From Paracamarosporium sp. OC-R06-R3 (taxonomy: Eukaryota > Ascomycota > Dothideomycetes > Pleosporales > Didymosphaeriaceae), in the NCBI GenBank assembly GCA_019828545.1, contig JACVRA010000529.1, positions 62,001 to 126,000 on the forward strand: a stretch of 64,000 nucleotides of DNA, given 5' to 3'. Under the pieces are notes generated by a model. The model ran no database searches. It was not told the DNA's origin and worked only from the letters and a program-made list of their open reading frames with translations. The position numbers were made by a program, and so were the translations under genes. Positions 1 through 12,630 of this stretch are shown one piece after another; position 1 is the stretch's first letter; each line of letters starts with the position of its first letter.

Positions 1-2
1 GC

Positions 3-775
3 AAAGGCCGGCAGTATTGGTTCCTGGAAGGGATCGATGAGCTGATACTTGCTGTTGCCGAAGCGTTTGTTCCGACGGAATGGAAGAATTGGCTCGATTG
101 GCCTAAAGAACAGGTACGCGCGTGCCGTACACCGCATTCGCAGCCGACGTGAATTTGGATGGTTGCACTATGATCATTATGGAGGAGCTTGCGAAGAGAC
201 GGAATTTATAGCAGGGGATTATCTCCGATGCGGGTCTGTGCGCACCTGAGAACTTCTGGAACAGGGGTGGGCACCCATTAGGGACTGCAGTTTGGCTCTT
301 AGAAAGACTTTGAGTCATGTTATGGTGCATGAACGGCCCATTGAAGATTTCATCTATATACACACTTCCTCGCCTGGTTGTTGCCCTGGAACTCCACCAG
401 GATCGCCACGCCGATGACCAGCTTCACCATGCGACGGGGCAATGAGCCGACCATGCTGCGGCTTATAGTAATCATGAGAATGCAACAGCGACACCTTGTG
501 CGTGTGTCTATGAAGATAGAAGATATCTGGACTGGGAAATCCTATGTGACCCTGGAATAAGAGACATCTGGCGGACACTAAATTCGAGTCAAGGAAATCG
601 CGATACTACATACTTAAGTGATGTATTCAGATGCTTGCGGCAGCTGAATGAAAGTGAAGATCTAACAGTCTCATTGTATTTCAACTTATCCCAGGATATC
701 GAACGCATGTACAGCTTCCTGAGCCTTATCTTTAAAGTAGGTCGCCTAAAGAGTTCGCACCAGCTTCTAGCGTGA
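3..775 (+). pseudogene. Decayed or incompletely resolved coding fragments at the left edge
   Basis: No intact gene can be built here, but several stretches read like protein in shifting plus-strand frames. Positions 3-112 read without a stop and include WFLEGIDELILAVAEAF. Positions 107-211 read in the next frame and include VPYTAFAADVNLDGCTM. Positions 317-775 read through with one internal TGA at 443-445, and the part after it (446-775) gives 109 residues ending in a TGA at 773, including RRYLDWEILCDPGIRDIWRT. No family is recognised. The pattern fits a gene broken by frameshifts and a stop, or an unspliced multi-exon gene whose 5' part lies outside the window. What is seen is uninterrupted reading; that it was once a gene is inference. 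Confidence 0.3.
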
Positions 776-1145
776 ACGTATCTGCGTACTCGCTTATCGT
801 ATTCGGAACTAATCGTATCACTACACGGGCAGGTACGCGCTGAGACGGGGAAAAAGGTTTACAATTTGTCGAATACGCACTACGGCGCAGAGCACGATAC
901 TAATATAAACAGTCTGATGCTGCTATCAGGAACCATATGTATCGTTACCTACAGCTCCAAATCTAGCCACACGTTTCGTTTGGATTTGCCTTCTGTTGCT
1001 TTCTGCTCGCTTTGCATCGAACGCAGTTCATGACATTGTTCTTGCATCTCTGTATTGTATTTGGAAAAGCTTCTCTTTGAAAACCTCACTGTACCGAAAT
1101 CTACACCACTCGTTATCGTAAGGCTTTGCATAGCGCATAAGCACC
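776..1145. other. Intergenic, 370 bp upstream of the RTA1-like gene
   Basis: No gene or repeat seen. It must hold the promoter and 5' leader of the RTA1-like gene that starts at 1146; no clear TATA element was picked out. Confidence 0.5.
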
Positions 1146-2150
1146 ATGTCCGACTCTGGAAAGATAGAGTACAAGCTCTGGTCTTACACCCCATCGACCG
1201 CTGGTGGCGCTATCGCTTGTATCGTCTTCTTCATTCTCACATCCCTACACACCTTTCGCCTGGTCAAGAACCGAACATGGTTCTGCATTCCCTTCGTCAT
1301 CGGAGGACTTGTGAGTAACATCTCAATTTACGAATCCATCCGTTTTATTCCTTCCCGGGCTGTTTTCAAAATCCTTTTCACGAAGATTTGTTTTTGATAT
1401 CAGAGTCCATCCAAAACACTGAGCATAAGCTGACCCCCATAGTTCGAGACCATCGGGTACGGCGCCCGCGCAGCCGCCCACACGGATCTCGAGAATAAGA
1501 AACCTTACATCATTCAATCGGTCCTCATTCTCATTGCGCCTATTCTCTTCGCCGCGTCTATCTACATGATACTCGGTCGTCTTATCATCCGCACCAACTC
1601 CACCAGCTATTCCATTGTCCGCGCGAGATGGGTCACCAAGATCTTCGTCACAGGCGACATCCTCTGTTTCTTCGTCCAGTCTGGTGGGGCAGGGATGCTT
1701 GTCCAAGCTAAGGACCAAGACGCTGTCAAGCGCGGAGAGAATATTATTCTCGGTGGCTTGATCCTGCAGATTCTCATCTTCGGTTTCTTCGTCGTGGTCG
1801 CAGCGACGTGGCATAATCGGTTAAGTGCTAGGCCGACGGCAAAGAGTGCGGACTTGCCGTGGGTGAGATATATCTGGTTGCTGTATGCGGCGAGTGCGCT
1901 TATCACCATTCGTAACTTTTGCCGTGTGGTGGAGTATGCGCTAGGAAGAGTAAGTGATCTTTCCACTCTTTGGCTAGAGGGGGTGTGAATCTAACAAGCT
2001 GGTCAGGATGGATATCTTATTACGCACGAGTGGCCGCTGTATGTTTACGACTTCTTGATGATGGCGCTTACGCTTGTTGTTTGCGTTTCGTGGTACGATC
2101 CGAACATCACGCCTATGAAGGGGGATATCGAGCTTGGAATGAGTGGCTAG
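1146..2150 (+). CDS. RTA1-like seven-helix membrane protein
   Basis: RTA1-family integral membrane protein of 271 residues. The family, known only in fungi, includes yeast Rta1 and Rsb1, linked to sterol-inhibitor or 7-aminocholesterol resistance and sphingoid-base translocation at the plasma membrane. Three exons: 1146-1310, 1443-1949 and 2007-2150, with introns starting GTGAGT and GTAAGT and ending in AG. Visible are about seven hydrophobic segments, the family-typical stretch FETIGYGARAAAH after the second helix, charged loops, and RARWVTKIFVTGDILCFFVQ in the middle, which is characteristic. The tail after the last helix is short. The first intron is 132 bp, long for this window. The start is the first ATG of the open frame. 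Family membership is well supported; the transported substrate is unknown. Confidence 0.88.
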
Positions 2151-2967
2151 GATGAAGGTTCTATGTTCAACAATGAACGGATAACTATTCCGATTGGGGC
2201 GAAGACTGCGAAAGAGGGTTATGGTGGTTGGCCCGAGGACCTCCTTGAGCTCTATCATGAGCCGCTTCGTGGATGATTTAGGTCAAAGATATTTCGGGGG
2301 TCTATAATGATAAAGGCTGTGAGTCCATAGAGTAGAAGATCGTAGATAGGCATACCAGAACAGGAACAGAACTACACAGTATTTACCAAGGAGTTGCCGT
2401 ATGAATTGAGTGAAGAGGCGAGTGAAGAACGGAAGGGGCTATAGGCAGAGGCATAGAGCTCCCACAGGGAACACGGTAGTCTGTCGCCTTGAGAAGGGAT
2501 TTCGAGTGCAGAAATGCTCAGGGCCTCAGCAAGCGAGTGCAAGAGGGCTGCACATGCAAAGCTGATCAGGCAGCGGCAGCCAGCATACAGTAGTAAGCGA
2601 TTAAACTGAAAGTCGCGATACAAGACCGCACTCGTCGTTGTATCCACGTGTCACTACACTCTTTCCACAAGCAGAGAAAAAGATTGGGGTCGAGTAGGAG
2701 TGTAGGAGTATGACGTTGTGAGGTCGGTGCTTGTTGCTAGGGCAGGGATACGGCTCGGTTAGCTTTGTTTACCCCCGAGCTCGCACCGCGCTGAATCTAC
2801 CACACACTGCATGCACATCGCATACGCATACACCCCGCCCGAGACACACACACACCACACACACAACATTTCTGCACGCTGCAGCGTACCATAACACAAC
2901 CGTCAAGTTGGCGAAACTCACAGACAGCCCGAGCGGCATCGACCCGCCGTCGCCCTCCAAATTCCCT
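2151..2967. other. Intergenic with CA-rich leader
   Basis: Holds the 3' end of the RTA1-like gene and the 5' region of the Cut12-like gene. The frame of the downstream protein is open upstream to 2731 but has no ATG there, so 2731-2967 is read as leader. A CA-rich simple repeat lies at about 2844-2869. Nothing else was recognised. Confidence 0.5.
2844..2869. repeat. CA-rich microsatellite
   Basis: An imperfect run of CA dinucleotides interrupted by CC, in the presumed 5' leader of the Cut12-like gene. Likely length-variable between strains. Confidence 0.7.
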
Positions 2968-5061
2968 ATGTCGCCGCCCATGCCCCTCTTTCCAGTGAGT
3001 CCAGAGCGTGCCGCGGGCCTCAAGTCACCGTATGGCCCTCCGCCGCCGCAGTCGCCTTCACTGCCCGACTCACGCACATCGCCTTTGCGTAAGCACCGCC
3101 GCAACGACTCGGACGTTTCGGTGCAGGGCCTTGCTGCCATGTTTGAGAATCTTGAAGTTAAGGATTTCAAGGAAGCTCAAGCAAAGTACTTGGTGGCTCT
3201 ACAGAAGGAGAGGACAAAGCACGCCGCCGAGATCACCAAGATGGAGCGCAAATACCAGATGATGGAGCGCTATAGGGCGCGCGTTGATGAACTCGAGCAG
3301 GAGATGAAGAGAAAAGCACAAGAGCATGAGGGCTGCGTAACGCGAGAGTTCCACGACAAGTGTCGCAAGGAGTCGCGCGAGGCGATTGCCAAGTGGGAGA
3401 ACGCGTTCAAGCGTGTTGAAGAGCATCGGGAACAGTGGGAGGCAAAGATGGTAAGTGGTGCAGCTGCTGGTACGGCATTCTTTCTGACAACGTCATAGGC
3501 AAAGTTGAACCGCAACAACGAAGTAGCAATGGCTAAGGGACATGTCTACAAGAAAGCGATGCAGGACGCCAAGGACGAAGCTGCTCGCGTCAAGCCTCAG
3601 GTCGCCATTCTCAAGGGCAAGAACGAAGGTCTTGAGAAAGCATTAGCCCGCATGGAGTCCGACCTCAGGTTTCAAATGAAAGAAGCTGAGAAATACAAGA
3701 ATGAATGCTATACCCTGGACGTGAGGGTCAATACTATCGAAACTCAGTTGGGCGAGGAAATCCAAACGTTGAAGGACAAACTAAAGCTGGTTGAGGGAGA
3801 ACGCGACGCGCTCAAGACTAGCTTGAAGGAGGAGGAGGTGCTGCGCATCGCGGCTGAAGGCCAGATTCCGCTTCCAACAGCTACGACAGATGAGTATGAC
3901 GAGTTTGGTTCTCCAGTTAGATCCCCGCGCAAGCAGCGGACATTTGAGCGAGACGAAGAGGACAAGGAAAATGTGGCGCCGAAGAAGGTGGCTGTGGAGC
4001 TCAAGCTCGCACAGCAGGAGCTTGCAATGGAAAAGCGCCTCCGCGAGCGCGCACAAGATCAGATCGAATTCATGAAGATGGAATGCCAGTTCCGTTGCTG
4101 CTCCTGCCGCATTGCTGACTCCAAAGGATCGGACTATATCCACGACAACAGCTACGCCGCAGCGATTGAGGCAATCAAAGCTTCGGTTCCTGTCATGACT
4201 CCTCCGCCTAGTGATCATGGCGACGAACCTAACGACGAACCTATGGAGGATATCGTCCAGCAAGAACCATTGGATGTGGGGCGGTCGCTCACTCCACCAG
4301 CAGAAGAACTACGGAGTGATGACCACAGCGTGGAAATCATTGATCGGACTGTCGACACTTCGGTTGTCGTCGAGCGTCCTACTAGCACAACACCCGAGCC
4401 AATTGTCGCATTCTCACCCACCTCAGGCACGTTCCGGTCTATCGCATCACCAGAGAAGGCCGAAACCTCAGCACAAATCGTCCCATCCGGGAATGCGACC
4501 CAGCTAGGATTATCTGCGATCACTCAGCTGACCATGGAATCTTCATGGGTTCCAAACACTGACCGCCCTCAGTCTCGCACTAGCACCCTGATAGAGGAGA
4601 AGACGAAGTCAACTGGTATCGTCATCCATGAAGATGCAATTGTGGATAGTGATGGGGAAGACGAGGAAGAGAGCGAAGACAAGGAAGACAACGAATCTGA
4701 AAGTTCCTCTCAGGAAGCTTCAGATCCTCCGGTGACTCCGTACCTCACTCGTACCATCACAACGACGACGACGATTCCACTGCACTTTTCACCGCTAACG
4801 CCAGCTGTCAAATCAACAGTCGAGCCTTTAACCCCTTCAACAGTCGCCCACGCTCCTACAGACGCCCGTACCCCAGTGCTCGGCGAGCTTAAGCTGAACA
4901 AGCTGCCTTTTGACAGAGAAGCGGCTCTTGAAGCGATCAGGCAACGCCGCGGACGTGCTAGGAGCATGGCGGCCGGTCAAGACACACCTCGAAAGCAAAT
5001 GATTGAAGGCGTGAAGGAGCGCAGAGACATCAGCGCTCCTGTCTCGAGGGTGCGGCGATAA
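2968..5061 (+). CDS. Cut12-like spindle-pole-body coiled-coil protein
   Basis: Probable homologue of the fungal spindle-pole-body protein family containing the Cut12 domain (fission yeast Cut12 helps activate mitotic entry kinases at the pole). Two exons, 2968-3450 and 3499-5061, separated by a 48-bp intron, give 681 residues. Residue 1 is the first in-frame ATG; the frame stays open upstream but without an ATG. Seen in order: a Pro-rich N terminus with SP/TP sites (1-60); MFENLEVKDFKEAQAKYL at the head of a long charged coiled coil (about 60-350); a short Cys-rich motif MECQFRCCSCRIAD (about 355-368); then an acidic, Ser/Thr-rich tail with many TP sites (possible CDK sites), a Glu/Asp run, and a basic C terminus. 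The family call rests on recalled resemblance of the coiled coil and Cys-rich motif; the architecture itself is certain. Confidence 0.7.
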
Positions 5062-5668
5062 CGGCAGATGAAGCGGAAAGCTTTAACGTCGTTTGTCACT
5101 TGGTAGTGTAAGTTTTCACAGTCGTAGATTCTGTTTCTCGTTCCTAGGGCTTGGATAGCGGCATTGCAGGAGTTCGGAAATGCGGCAGCCTCTTTCTCAT
5201 AAGGAAAACTTCTCGGCGTCTGGTCCTGTTCATGCTTGCGCGGTTCTTTTCTGGTTCGTCTATATACCACTAGTTGCGCTGGAAGAGTAAATGGTTTTTG
5301 AATAGTATAATTGAGTTATGATCAGAAATCCTCTTCAACTTTCGTGCAAAAACCCCTGATGATCGCAATGATAGTTTGCGCTAACAACGACATGTACGAT
5401 GCCGAACCAGAATGATAGAACTTTAATCTTAGATTTTGTTAGCAGACGACAGAATTTTGGTATAGGCATTTTAGTGATGCACCTCTCGCGTCTTCTGCGA
5501 TGTTGAGAGTCCGTGCCCGCCAAGTCCGAACGAAGCTAATTAGGCGAGCGCGGCCATTTTGAACCACACACAAATCTTCGACCTCCAACTTCAGCGACCC
5601 CACGACGACAAGACCCGGACACCCTCACCCAAATCGTCAAACCAGTCGTCTCCCAGCACATCGCAATC
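5062..5668. other. Intergenic between the Cut12-like gene and RPS5
   Basis: Contains the 3' UTR of the Cut12-like gene and the RPS5 promoter. From about 5545 it is rich in C and A, as in leaders of highly expressed fungal genes. No further gene seen. Confidence 0.5.
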
Positions 5669-6495
5669 ATGTCTGACGGCGAAGTCGAGGTCGAGAGCCC
5701 CTCCGGCTACCCCATCCTGCCCAAGGACGTTACCGAGGAGATTGGCAGCGTCAAGCTGTTCAACAAGTGGAGCTACGAGGACGTTGAGATCCGGGACATC
5801 TCCCTCACGTACGCAATCCCTGAGTTTTCACACCAGAGCATGTTATTTTGGGTGCAACAATTGGCACACGAAGCGCATCCGGGAAAGAATGTGGGCTAAC
5901 ATGATATCTACAGCGACTATATCCAGATCCGCTCTCCCGTCTACATCTCACACTCGGCCGGCCGATATGCTGTCAAGCGATTCAGGAAGGCCCAGTGCCC
6001 CATCATTGAGCGCCTCACCAACTCGCTCATGATGAACGGCCGCAACAACGGCAAGAAGCTCATGGCCGTGCGCATCGTCGCTCACGCTTTCGAGATCGTA
6101 TGTTTCCCGCCGCACGCTCGACGCTTTTTCTGCGCAATCGGTGCGACATTTTCTTGAACTGCGCTGACCCCTCCCAGATCCACATCATGACCGACCAGAA
6201 CCCCATCCAGGTCGCTGTTGACGCCATCGTCAACTGCGGACCCCGCGAAGACTCCACCCGTATCGGATCTGCTGGTACCGTCCGTCGTCAAGCCGTCGAT
6301 GTGTCCCCCCTCCGCCGTGTCAACCAGGCTATCGCTCTTCTCACTATTGGTGCTCGTGAGGCCTCTTTCCGCAACATCAAGAGCATTGCCGAGTGCTTGG
6401 CTGAAGAGCTCATCAACGCTGCCAAGGGAAGCAGCAACTCGTACGCTATCAAGAAGAAGGACGAGTTGGAGCGTGTGGCGAAGAGCAATCGGTAA
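5669..6495 (+). CDS. RPS5: 40S ribosomal protein S5 (uS7)
   Basis: Small-subunit ribosomal protein uS7, which binds the 3' major domain of 18S rRNA at the head of the 40S subunit near the E site. Exons 5669-5808, 5914-6097 and 6178-6495 give 213 residues, the normal size for filamentous ascomycetes. The sequence is diagnostic: [19 protein letters not shown], then [20 protein letters not shown] and [20 protein letters not shown], and the family ending [10 protein letters not shown]. The acidic N terminus precedes the conserved core and is variable in the family. Introns are 105 and 80 bp, early in the gene as is common for fungal ribosomal protein genes. No anomaly. Confidence 0.98.
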
Positions 6496-6990
6496 AGGGT
6501 TACTTTATGGATGGCGGACTTGGAGTGCATGGATGTCAATGGTGGTTTCAAACCGAGCGGCAAGGAGTTCTTCATGTGGCTGGTCTGGGCGGTTTGCCTG
6601 GTCGGTATGAATATGAAAGGCTTTGGCATGTATCGGGTCTTCTAGGCGAATAAACACCTCTTTCATGGTTGCATGACAAAAATGAACATTTCGATACAAG
6701 ACCTTTCCGTCCTCAAGCGTGATTGCATGGCGATTTGTTGTTGCACAATACTGACTTGTCTGACATTTGACGGTCTTTCCCTAAGATGTCGTTCGTAAAG
6801 GGAAGTTCTGTCTCTGCCAGTTATGCTGCATCATGATGTTGCATTTTGAAGATCAAAAGTGCAGGACGTCTTTAATCATTCCAAGTGCATAGCATTCAAT
6901 GGCCTAGTCCGGGTATAAGGGCCTTTCCGTCTATATCATGTAAATGCATCACAAACGCCGTTCAATGCTCATGGCAGATAAGTTCAACGC
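6496..6990. other. Convergent 3' region of RPS5 and the coiled-coil gene
   Basis: About 500 bp between two convergent genes; holds both 3' UTRs. No gene, repeat or RNA gene recognised. Confidence 0.5.
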
Positions 6991-8019
6991 TCACATCGCT
7001 GCCAATGCTCTCGCCCGAACCACCTTTTCAAGAATACCACCAAAGTTGGCAAAACTGACTTTGCCATCCCTCGAGTCACCGAATGATGCAGCCTCCTCAT
7101 ACGCCGTCCGCATAAGCTCAGCATCAATCTTAACGAGCCATCCCTCACCTGTTATCATGACCTTCTCTCCGACCTTCTCCATTTGGCTCAACATCCCACT
7201 AGCCCGCACTAATCGCTCAACCCAGATCCTATCCTTCCCCTCCTCGATCGCGACGTCCACGAGGTCGACTGCGCCTTTACGTACTATTTCTTGTTTCACC
7301 TTTTCCACCACGCGCTCGCGCCGCCGGAATTCTTCTTCAGCCTCTCTCCTCTCCTCCTCACGTTTCCTAGCTTGCTTCTCGCGCTTCTCCTCCGCAATTT
7401 CCCTTTCCACATCCGCACGCCGCGCTTTTTCCGTCGCAAGTGCTGCCTCGCGTTCTTCTCTCCCAGCCTCCTCCGCTAGTCTGCGCTGTTCTGCCTGGCT
7501 CCTGTGAAACTCGTGGTATGCCCGCCTCTGATCGCGGCGTGCAAGTGACTTCGCTTTCTTAGCACCTATGACGCGATTTGCGCGGGTGGGTTGCGGGCGC
7601 TCGTTCGCCGGACCTGGATCGCCATTTTCAAAACCATTCTGCCATGCTGCGTCCTCTTGTGGTGGGTTTTGTAATTGGCCTGGTGGTGGCGTTGGCGCGT
7701 GCGGAGGGGGCTCCATTGTGCCATCTTCGTTGTCCCCGTCGTCTTGCAGTACCCATTCTTCATCTAGGGGGACATCTGGACCATCTGGAGCAGGGGCATC
7801 TGGAACACCATTTAATTGGGCGTTGTCGCTGTCATCGATGGCGGTCGGCGGTGCTGCGGGGTAGCGTGTGCTGTAGTAGTCTGCGACTTGTGGCGCGAAG
7901 TAGAGTGTCGTAATGAGAACAGCAGTATGAATAAGATCTTGGAGAAGCGGAGTATCTGGATGGGTGAATGGAAGGAGGAGGTTTAGGGTTTGCCGGGTAG
8001 TGGAGAGGAGGATACCCAT
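6991..8019 (-). CDS. Membrane-anchored coiled-coil protein, unknown function
   Basis: Single-exon gene of 342 residues starting at the ATG at 8019. I do not recognise a named family. Visible parts: a hydrophobic segment near residues 27-46 that could be a signal anchor; an acidic, Pro-rich linker (55-145); a strongly charged Arg/Glu coiled coil (about 160-245) full of EEKREK and EERREAEEE units; then a compact C-terminal region (246-342) with KGAVDLVDVAIEEGKDRIWV and KVMITGEGWLVKID, predicted by eye as helices with a short hairpin, resembling a winged-helix fold. The order anchor, coiled coil, winged-helix-like domain recalls metazoan DDRGK1/UFBP1, but the resemblance is architectural only. 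It is convergent with RPS5. Confidence 0.75.
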   Translation of the reverse strand: MGILLSTTRQTLNLLLPFTHPDTPLLQDLIHTAVLITTLYFAPQVADYYSTRYPAAPPTAIDDSDNAQLNGVPDAPAPDGPDVPLDEEWVLQDDGDNEDGTMEPPPHAPTPPPGQLQNPPQEDAAWQNGFENGDPGPANERPQPTRANRVIGAKKAKSLARRDQRRAYHEFHRSQAEQRRLAEEAGREEREAALATEKARRADVEREIAEEKREKQARKREEERREAEEEFRRRERVVEKVKQEIVRKGAVDLVDVAIEEGKDRIWVERLVRASGMLSQMEKVGEKVMITGEGWLVKIDAELMRTAYEEAASFGDSRDGKVSFANFGGILEKVVRARALAAM

Positions 8020-8789
8020 TGTGGGCGCGGATGGCGGGGATTCGCCGTGTGAGGTGTGTATGTGGAATGTTGAGGTCCGGGTCTGGATTTAGATGTTTTT
8101 TTATGGCGCTATGGAGGCCTGGTAGGCATTAAGAGTGGTATTTGTGCAGGAGAAAGCGAGGGTGGTGGTGGTGGTTTTGTGTTTTCGAGGTCTCGGTGAT
8201 GCAACGACGGGACTTTCGCTCCGGGTAGGGCTGAAAAGCTGCGCTAACCCCTTGTAACATAGTAGCCGAAGGAACCAAGACCACGACACTCGTGGACATA
8301 GTCCGGCAGGACGCCAAAGCATTTCGCCAGCTAATATATATATCCAATGATATTTCGAAGCTATGCATATCGACAGTATAGTTGTCTTGCCGTCCAAGAG
8401 CTATCCATATAGGCTCCACTGTCTGGTAAGAGATGGACACGGGCAGCCTCGATCATATTTGGAGATAGTCTACTGAATTCTTGAAGTGGATATAGAGGAA
8501 GTAAAATTTTGGAACCGTCCTGTTTGAAATGTAAATGAAATCGCTTCCGGGATTTGCAAGTATACTGAAAACAATGTGCGAAAGGAGCAAAAAGAAAGAT
8601 TCATCATCCAATGTCGAAAGACGGGTGAGAGCTGATCTGTTTCATGAAGGTATTTATTTTTATCTTAATTCACTAGACTAATATATGACAGTTGTGACAA
8701 TGTGTCCATGAGCATAGGATCTCTTGCCGTTGTCACTCCACGCAACCTTCCCTAGCATGCTTCACATCTCAGTAAAGAGTGGAGGCTTT
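8020..8789. other. Intergenic, 770 bp
   Basis: Lies between the start of the coiled-coil gene (8019, minus) and the stop of the subtilase gene (8790, minus). Contains a GT-rich patch near 8158-8177. No supported gene. Confidence 0.5.
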
Positions 8790-10217
<1,428 letters not shown>

Positions 10218-10292
10218 CGTGTCAGTACTCGGAAAGGATGAGCGACTACGAGGATCCGTAGATGCTCGTCTATGCGTGTGCTACACAGTGAC

Positions 10293-10298
10293 TTTATA
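10293..10298 (-). promoter_or_regulatory. Probable TATA box of the subtilase gene
   Basis: On the minus strand the sequence reads GTATAAAG here, about 76 bp upstream of the subtilase ATG at 10217, a sensible distance for a fungal TATA element. Confidence 0.45.
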
Positions 10299-10463
10299 CT
10301 TATCTCTGACCCAGAGAAAGACGATAGCAACTACGAGGCCACCAACTTTGGCCTGTTCCTCCGTTGCCAATACCACATTTATCTCGGAATGGAAGGTCTA
10401 CTACTTGTTGTCTTCTTCACAATAGCGCGTCGGTCCTTTTCTGCCTCGACTTATACTGAAATG

Positions 10464-10496
10464 GGTACCGACACAATCTTTTCATTGGTCGGTACC
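10464..10496. repeat. 9-bp inverted repeat (hairpin-capable)
   Basis: GGTACCGAC at 10464-10472 and its exact reverse complement GTCGGTACC at 10488-10496, separated by 15 nt. It lies about 250 bp upstream of the subtilase start and could be a dimeric factor-binding site or chance. Confidence 0.55.
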
Positions 10497-11155
10497 TTTA
10501 GACTCCATCATACTCTACTCTTATTAGCAGGTGTGACCATGGAAACCTCAAATGACGCCTTCACACTACTCGTTCGCCGGCCCTTTGAAATTCCCGCTTA
10601 CTCTCGTTAGAATTTATATACTAGACATCTGGGCATATCCAAAGGGGAAGGTCCACAGCACGGTATAGCTCAAGCCGTGTCGATGACCGGTTACACGGCT
10701 ACAGTATACACAACTTCTACCTGATGCCATGGTAAGATGGAAACAGAGTCGTACCCGTACCTGCCTTATGTGGTAACGTGGCCTGTAAGGGGCTCAGAGC
10801 GCTTGCAGTTTCGCGTTTGGGTTGTTAAGACAAGCAACAGTACTAGATCCTGTAATACCCCAGTTGCATCTGTTATCCGCAAAATGCATGGGAGAAATTA
10901 TGCCGCGGCGTTTGATGGGCGAGGACGTTTTTCCTTTCGCAGACAGGGCCGATATTGGCGGGCTCGGCATCTAGCACGCGACCCTCGTTCCCCACAACAA
11001 TGCCCGTCGCAACTGGGCTGTAGCTCTGGAGGCCAAGGTTCCGACTGCAATGGTCCCTATTGAAATGGTCCCTATGTGTGCTCTCGAAGCTTTGGACTAC
11101 CTGCACTTAGTAGGCTGCACTGGGCTTGTCCACCAACACAAGGTGAACATAGCCG

Positions 11156-11197
11156 GTCAGCGGTCAAATCCAAAAGTGGATCGGTCCGACCGCTGAC
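11156..11197. repeat. 10-bp inverted repeat (hairpin-capable)
   Basis: GTCAGCGGTC at 11156-11165 and GACCGCTGAC at 11188-11197 are perfect reverse complements with a 22-nt spacer. No flanking target-site duplication or transposase reading was seen, so it is not called a mobile element. Confidence 0.55.
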
Positions 11198-12471
11198 AAG
11201 CGGCAGGGCGAGTTCGATAAAACATTGGATGTCGCCACAGCTTCCGTGGTAGCAGGTCTTGCTGGCTAGAGTATAATCGAGATAATAGCGGCACATTCGC
11301 CAGAGCAGGCAGATATGACCCTGGGCAATAGTTCCCTGCTTCTCTGCCTCCACTGCCCACTAATCGTGCCAGCTCCTGATGACAAGTATCAAGTCGGCCT
11401 ACAAAGGGCTCTGCTAACGAAGGTCAATGTACCATGAACGAGACAGTGAAGAAGCTAATATTTCGCTACTAGAATGCAATGAAGTTTGACGACGAAGACG
11501 TGGTGACACTATGGTCGATGTTTTGATAAGCCTGGATGCAATTGTCTCCGACGTGAAGCCAAGCCAAGCCAAGCCGCCGTCTTACAGATGCTGGTACCTG
11601 GGCATCTGCGACGACATGTGACCTGCGGCTATCTCGGACCCCACCGCAGTCATCGGCGGAGCCCGTTCTAGGACGTCTCCAACTTGAGCCGAGATATCTT
11701 CATCTGAAGCTCAAGCGCAGTGTTTCTCTCACGAACCAATCTCAACACTTGTTTAGCCCGTGTAGATGCTATTACTGCCGCCTGTGAGCGAGGCTTTCCA
11801 CCACAAGCCTACAGGACAACCTCGCCAGCGCCTTACACTACGGTATGCACATTCCACCGCCTAGAACACGATACCAGGAGTGTCGCCCCTCGTCTTTGGG
11901 ATTCCGTTCGCAAAGACCCCGCTCTTTGACCGTATTGTCACTCGTTTTGACGTCGTCAAGTCCATGCAAGCCGCTCGCAATGTTCATCCACGGAATGTAA
12001 GTTTTAGCGCTCTCGCATGGCGGATCCATATCTGCATTATGTTTATATAATAGAAGTTTGCTACTTTCGTATCTAGCATTTCATCATTATAGTGATCTTC
12101 CCATAAGCTCTATAGTGGTTCGGAGGAACTGCAAACCGCCAAGCAACCCTCCGGCCGTACCAGATGACAGCGATCAAGCCTCGTACGAACTGAAGGTAGT
12201 AAGCATGAAATTTTAGCGCCTCTTGCATTACACTCCCAGAGGACGCTATTGGTCCGACTAAGCTTTTTAGAACATCACTTCGCACTCGTCTATCCATTGC
12301 TGGGGTAAGCAACCATAGAATAAATCAAACTATCGTGTCTTCGTCTTCATCTGACGCTCGGGCGTATTCTTCCAAGATATACATCACTTTGAAAGATGTG
12401 TGCACGATGTAAGCTTTGGGCAGCGCGGGATAACTGTGCCCCGCGGCGTGGTTACGGGCGTGCCACCACGG

Positions 12472-12479
12472 TATATATT
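12472..12479 (+). promoter_or_regulatory. Probable TATA box of the carotenoid oxygenase gene
   Basis: TATATATT about 150 bp upstream of the ATG at 12631, followed by a pyrimidine-rich leader. Confidence 0.4.
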
Positions 12480-12630
12480 TTTGGCTCTTGCTTCGCCCTC
12501 TCCAGCTGGGCCTTACAAGGAACTCCTTACATCTCCAAATCTATCACGATCAGGCGCATCTAAATCAAGGTGCCTATAGTCCGATTTTCTTCTCAAGAAA
12601 GCACTACATTCATCCAAACATACCCGCACT

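Larger units (their letters stand above)
10218..12630. other. Gene-poor region, 2.4 kb
   Basis: No gene can be supported. Two perfect short inverted repeats occur (10464-10472 with 10488-10496; 11156-11165 with 11188-11197). One stretch at about 11863-11996 reads like coding sequence on the plus strand (includes PLVFGIPFAKTPLFDRIV) and ends exactly at a good donor GTAAGT, but it has no start and a stop just upstream. It may be a relic. A short GCCAA tandem occurs near 11562-11575. Confidence 0.4.

Noticed and set aside
2731..2967. Upstream extension of the Cut12-like protein
   Set aside because: The frame is open but has no ATG and crosses a CA microsatellite; treated as 5' leader.
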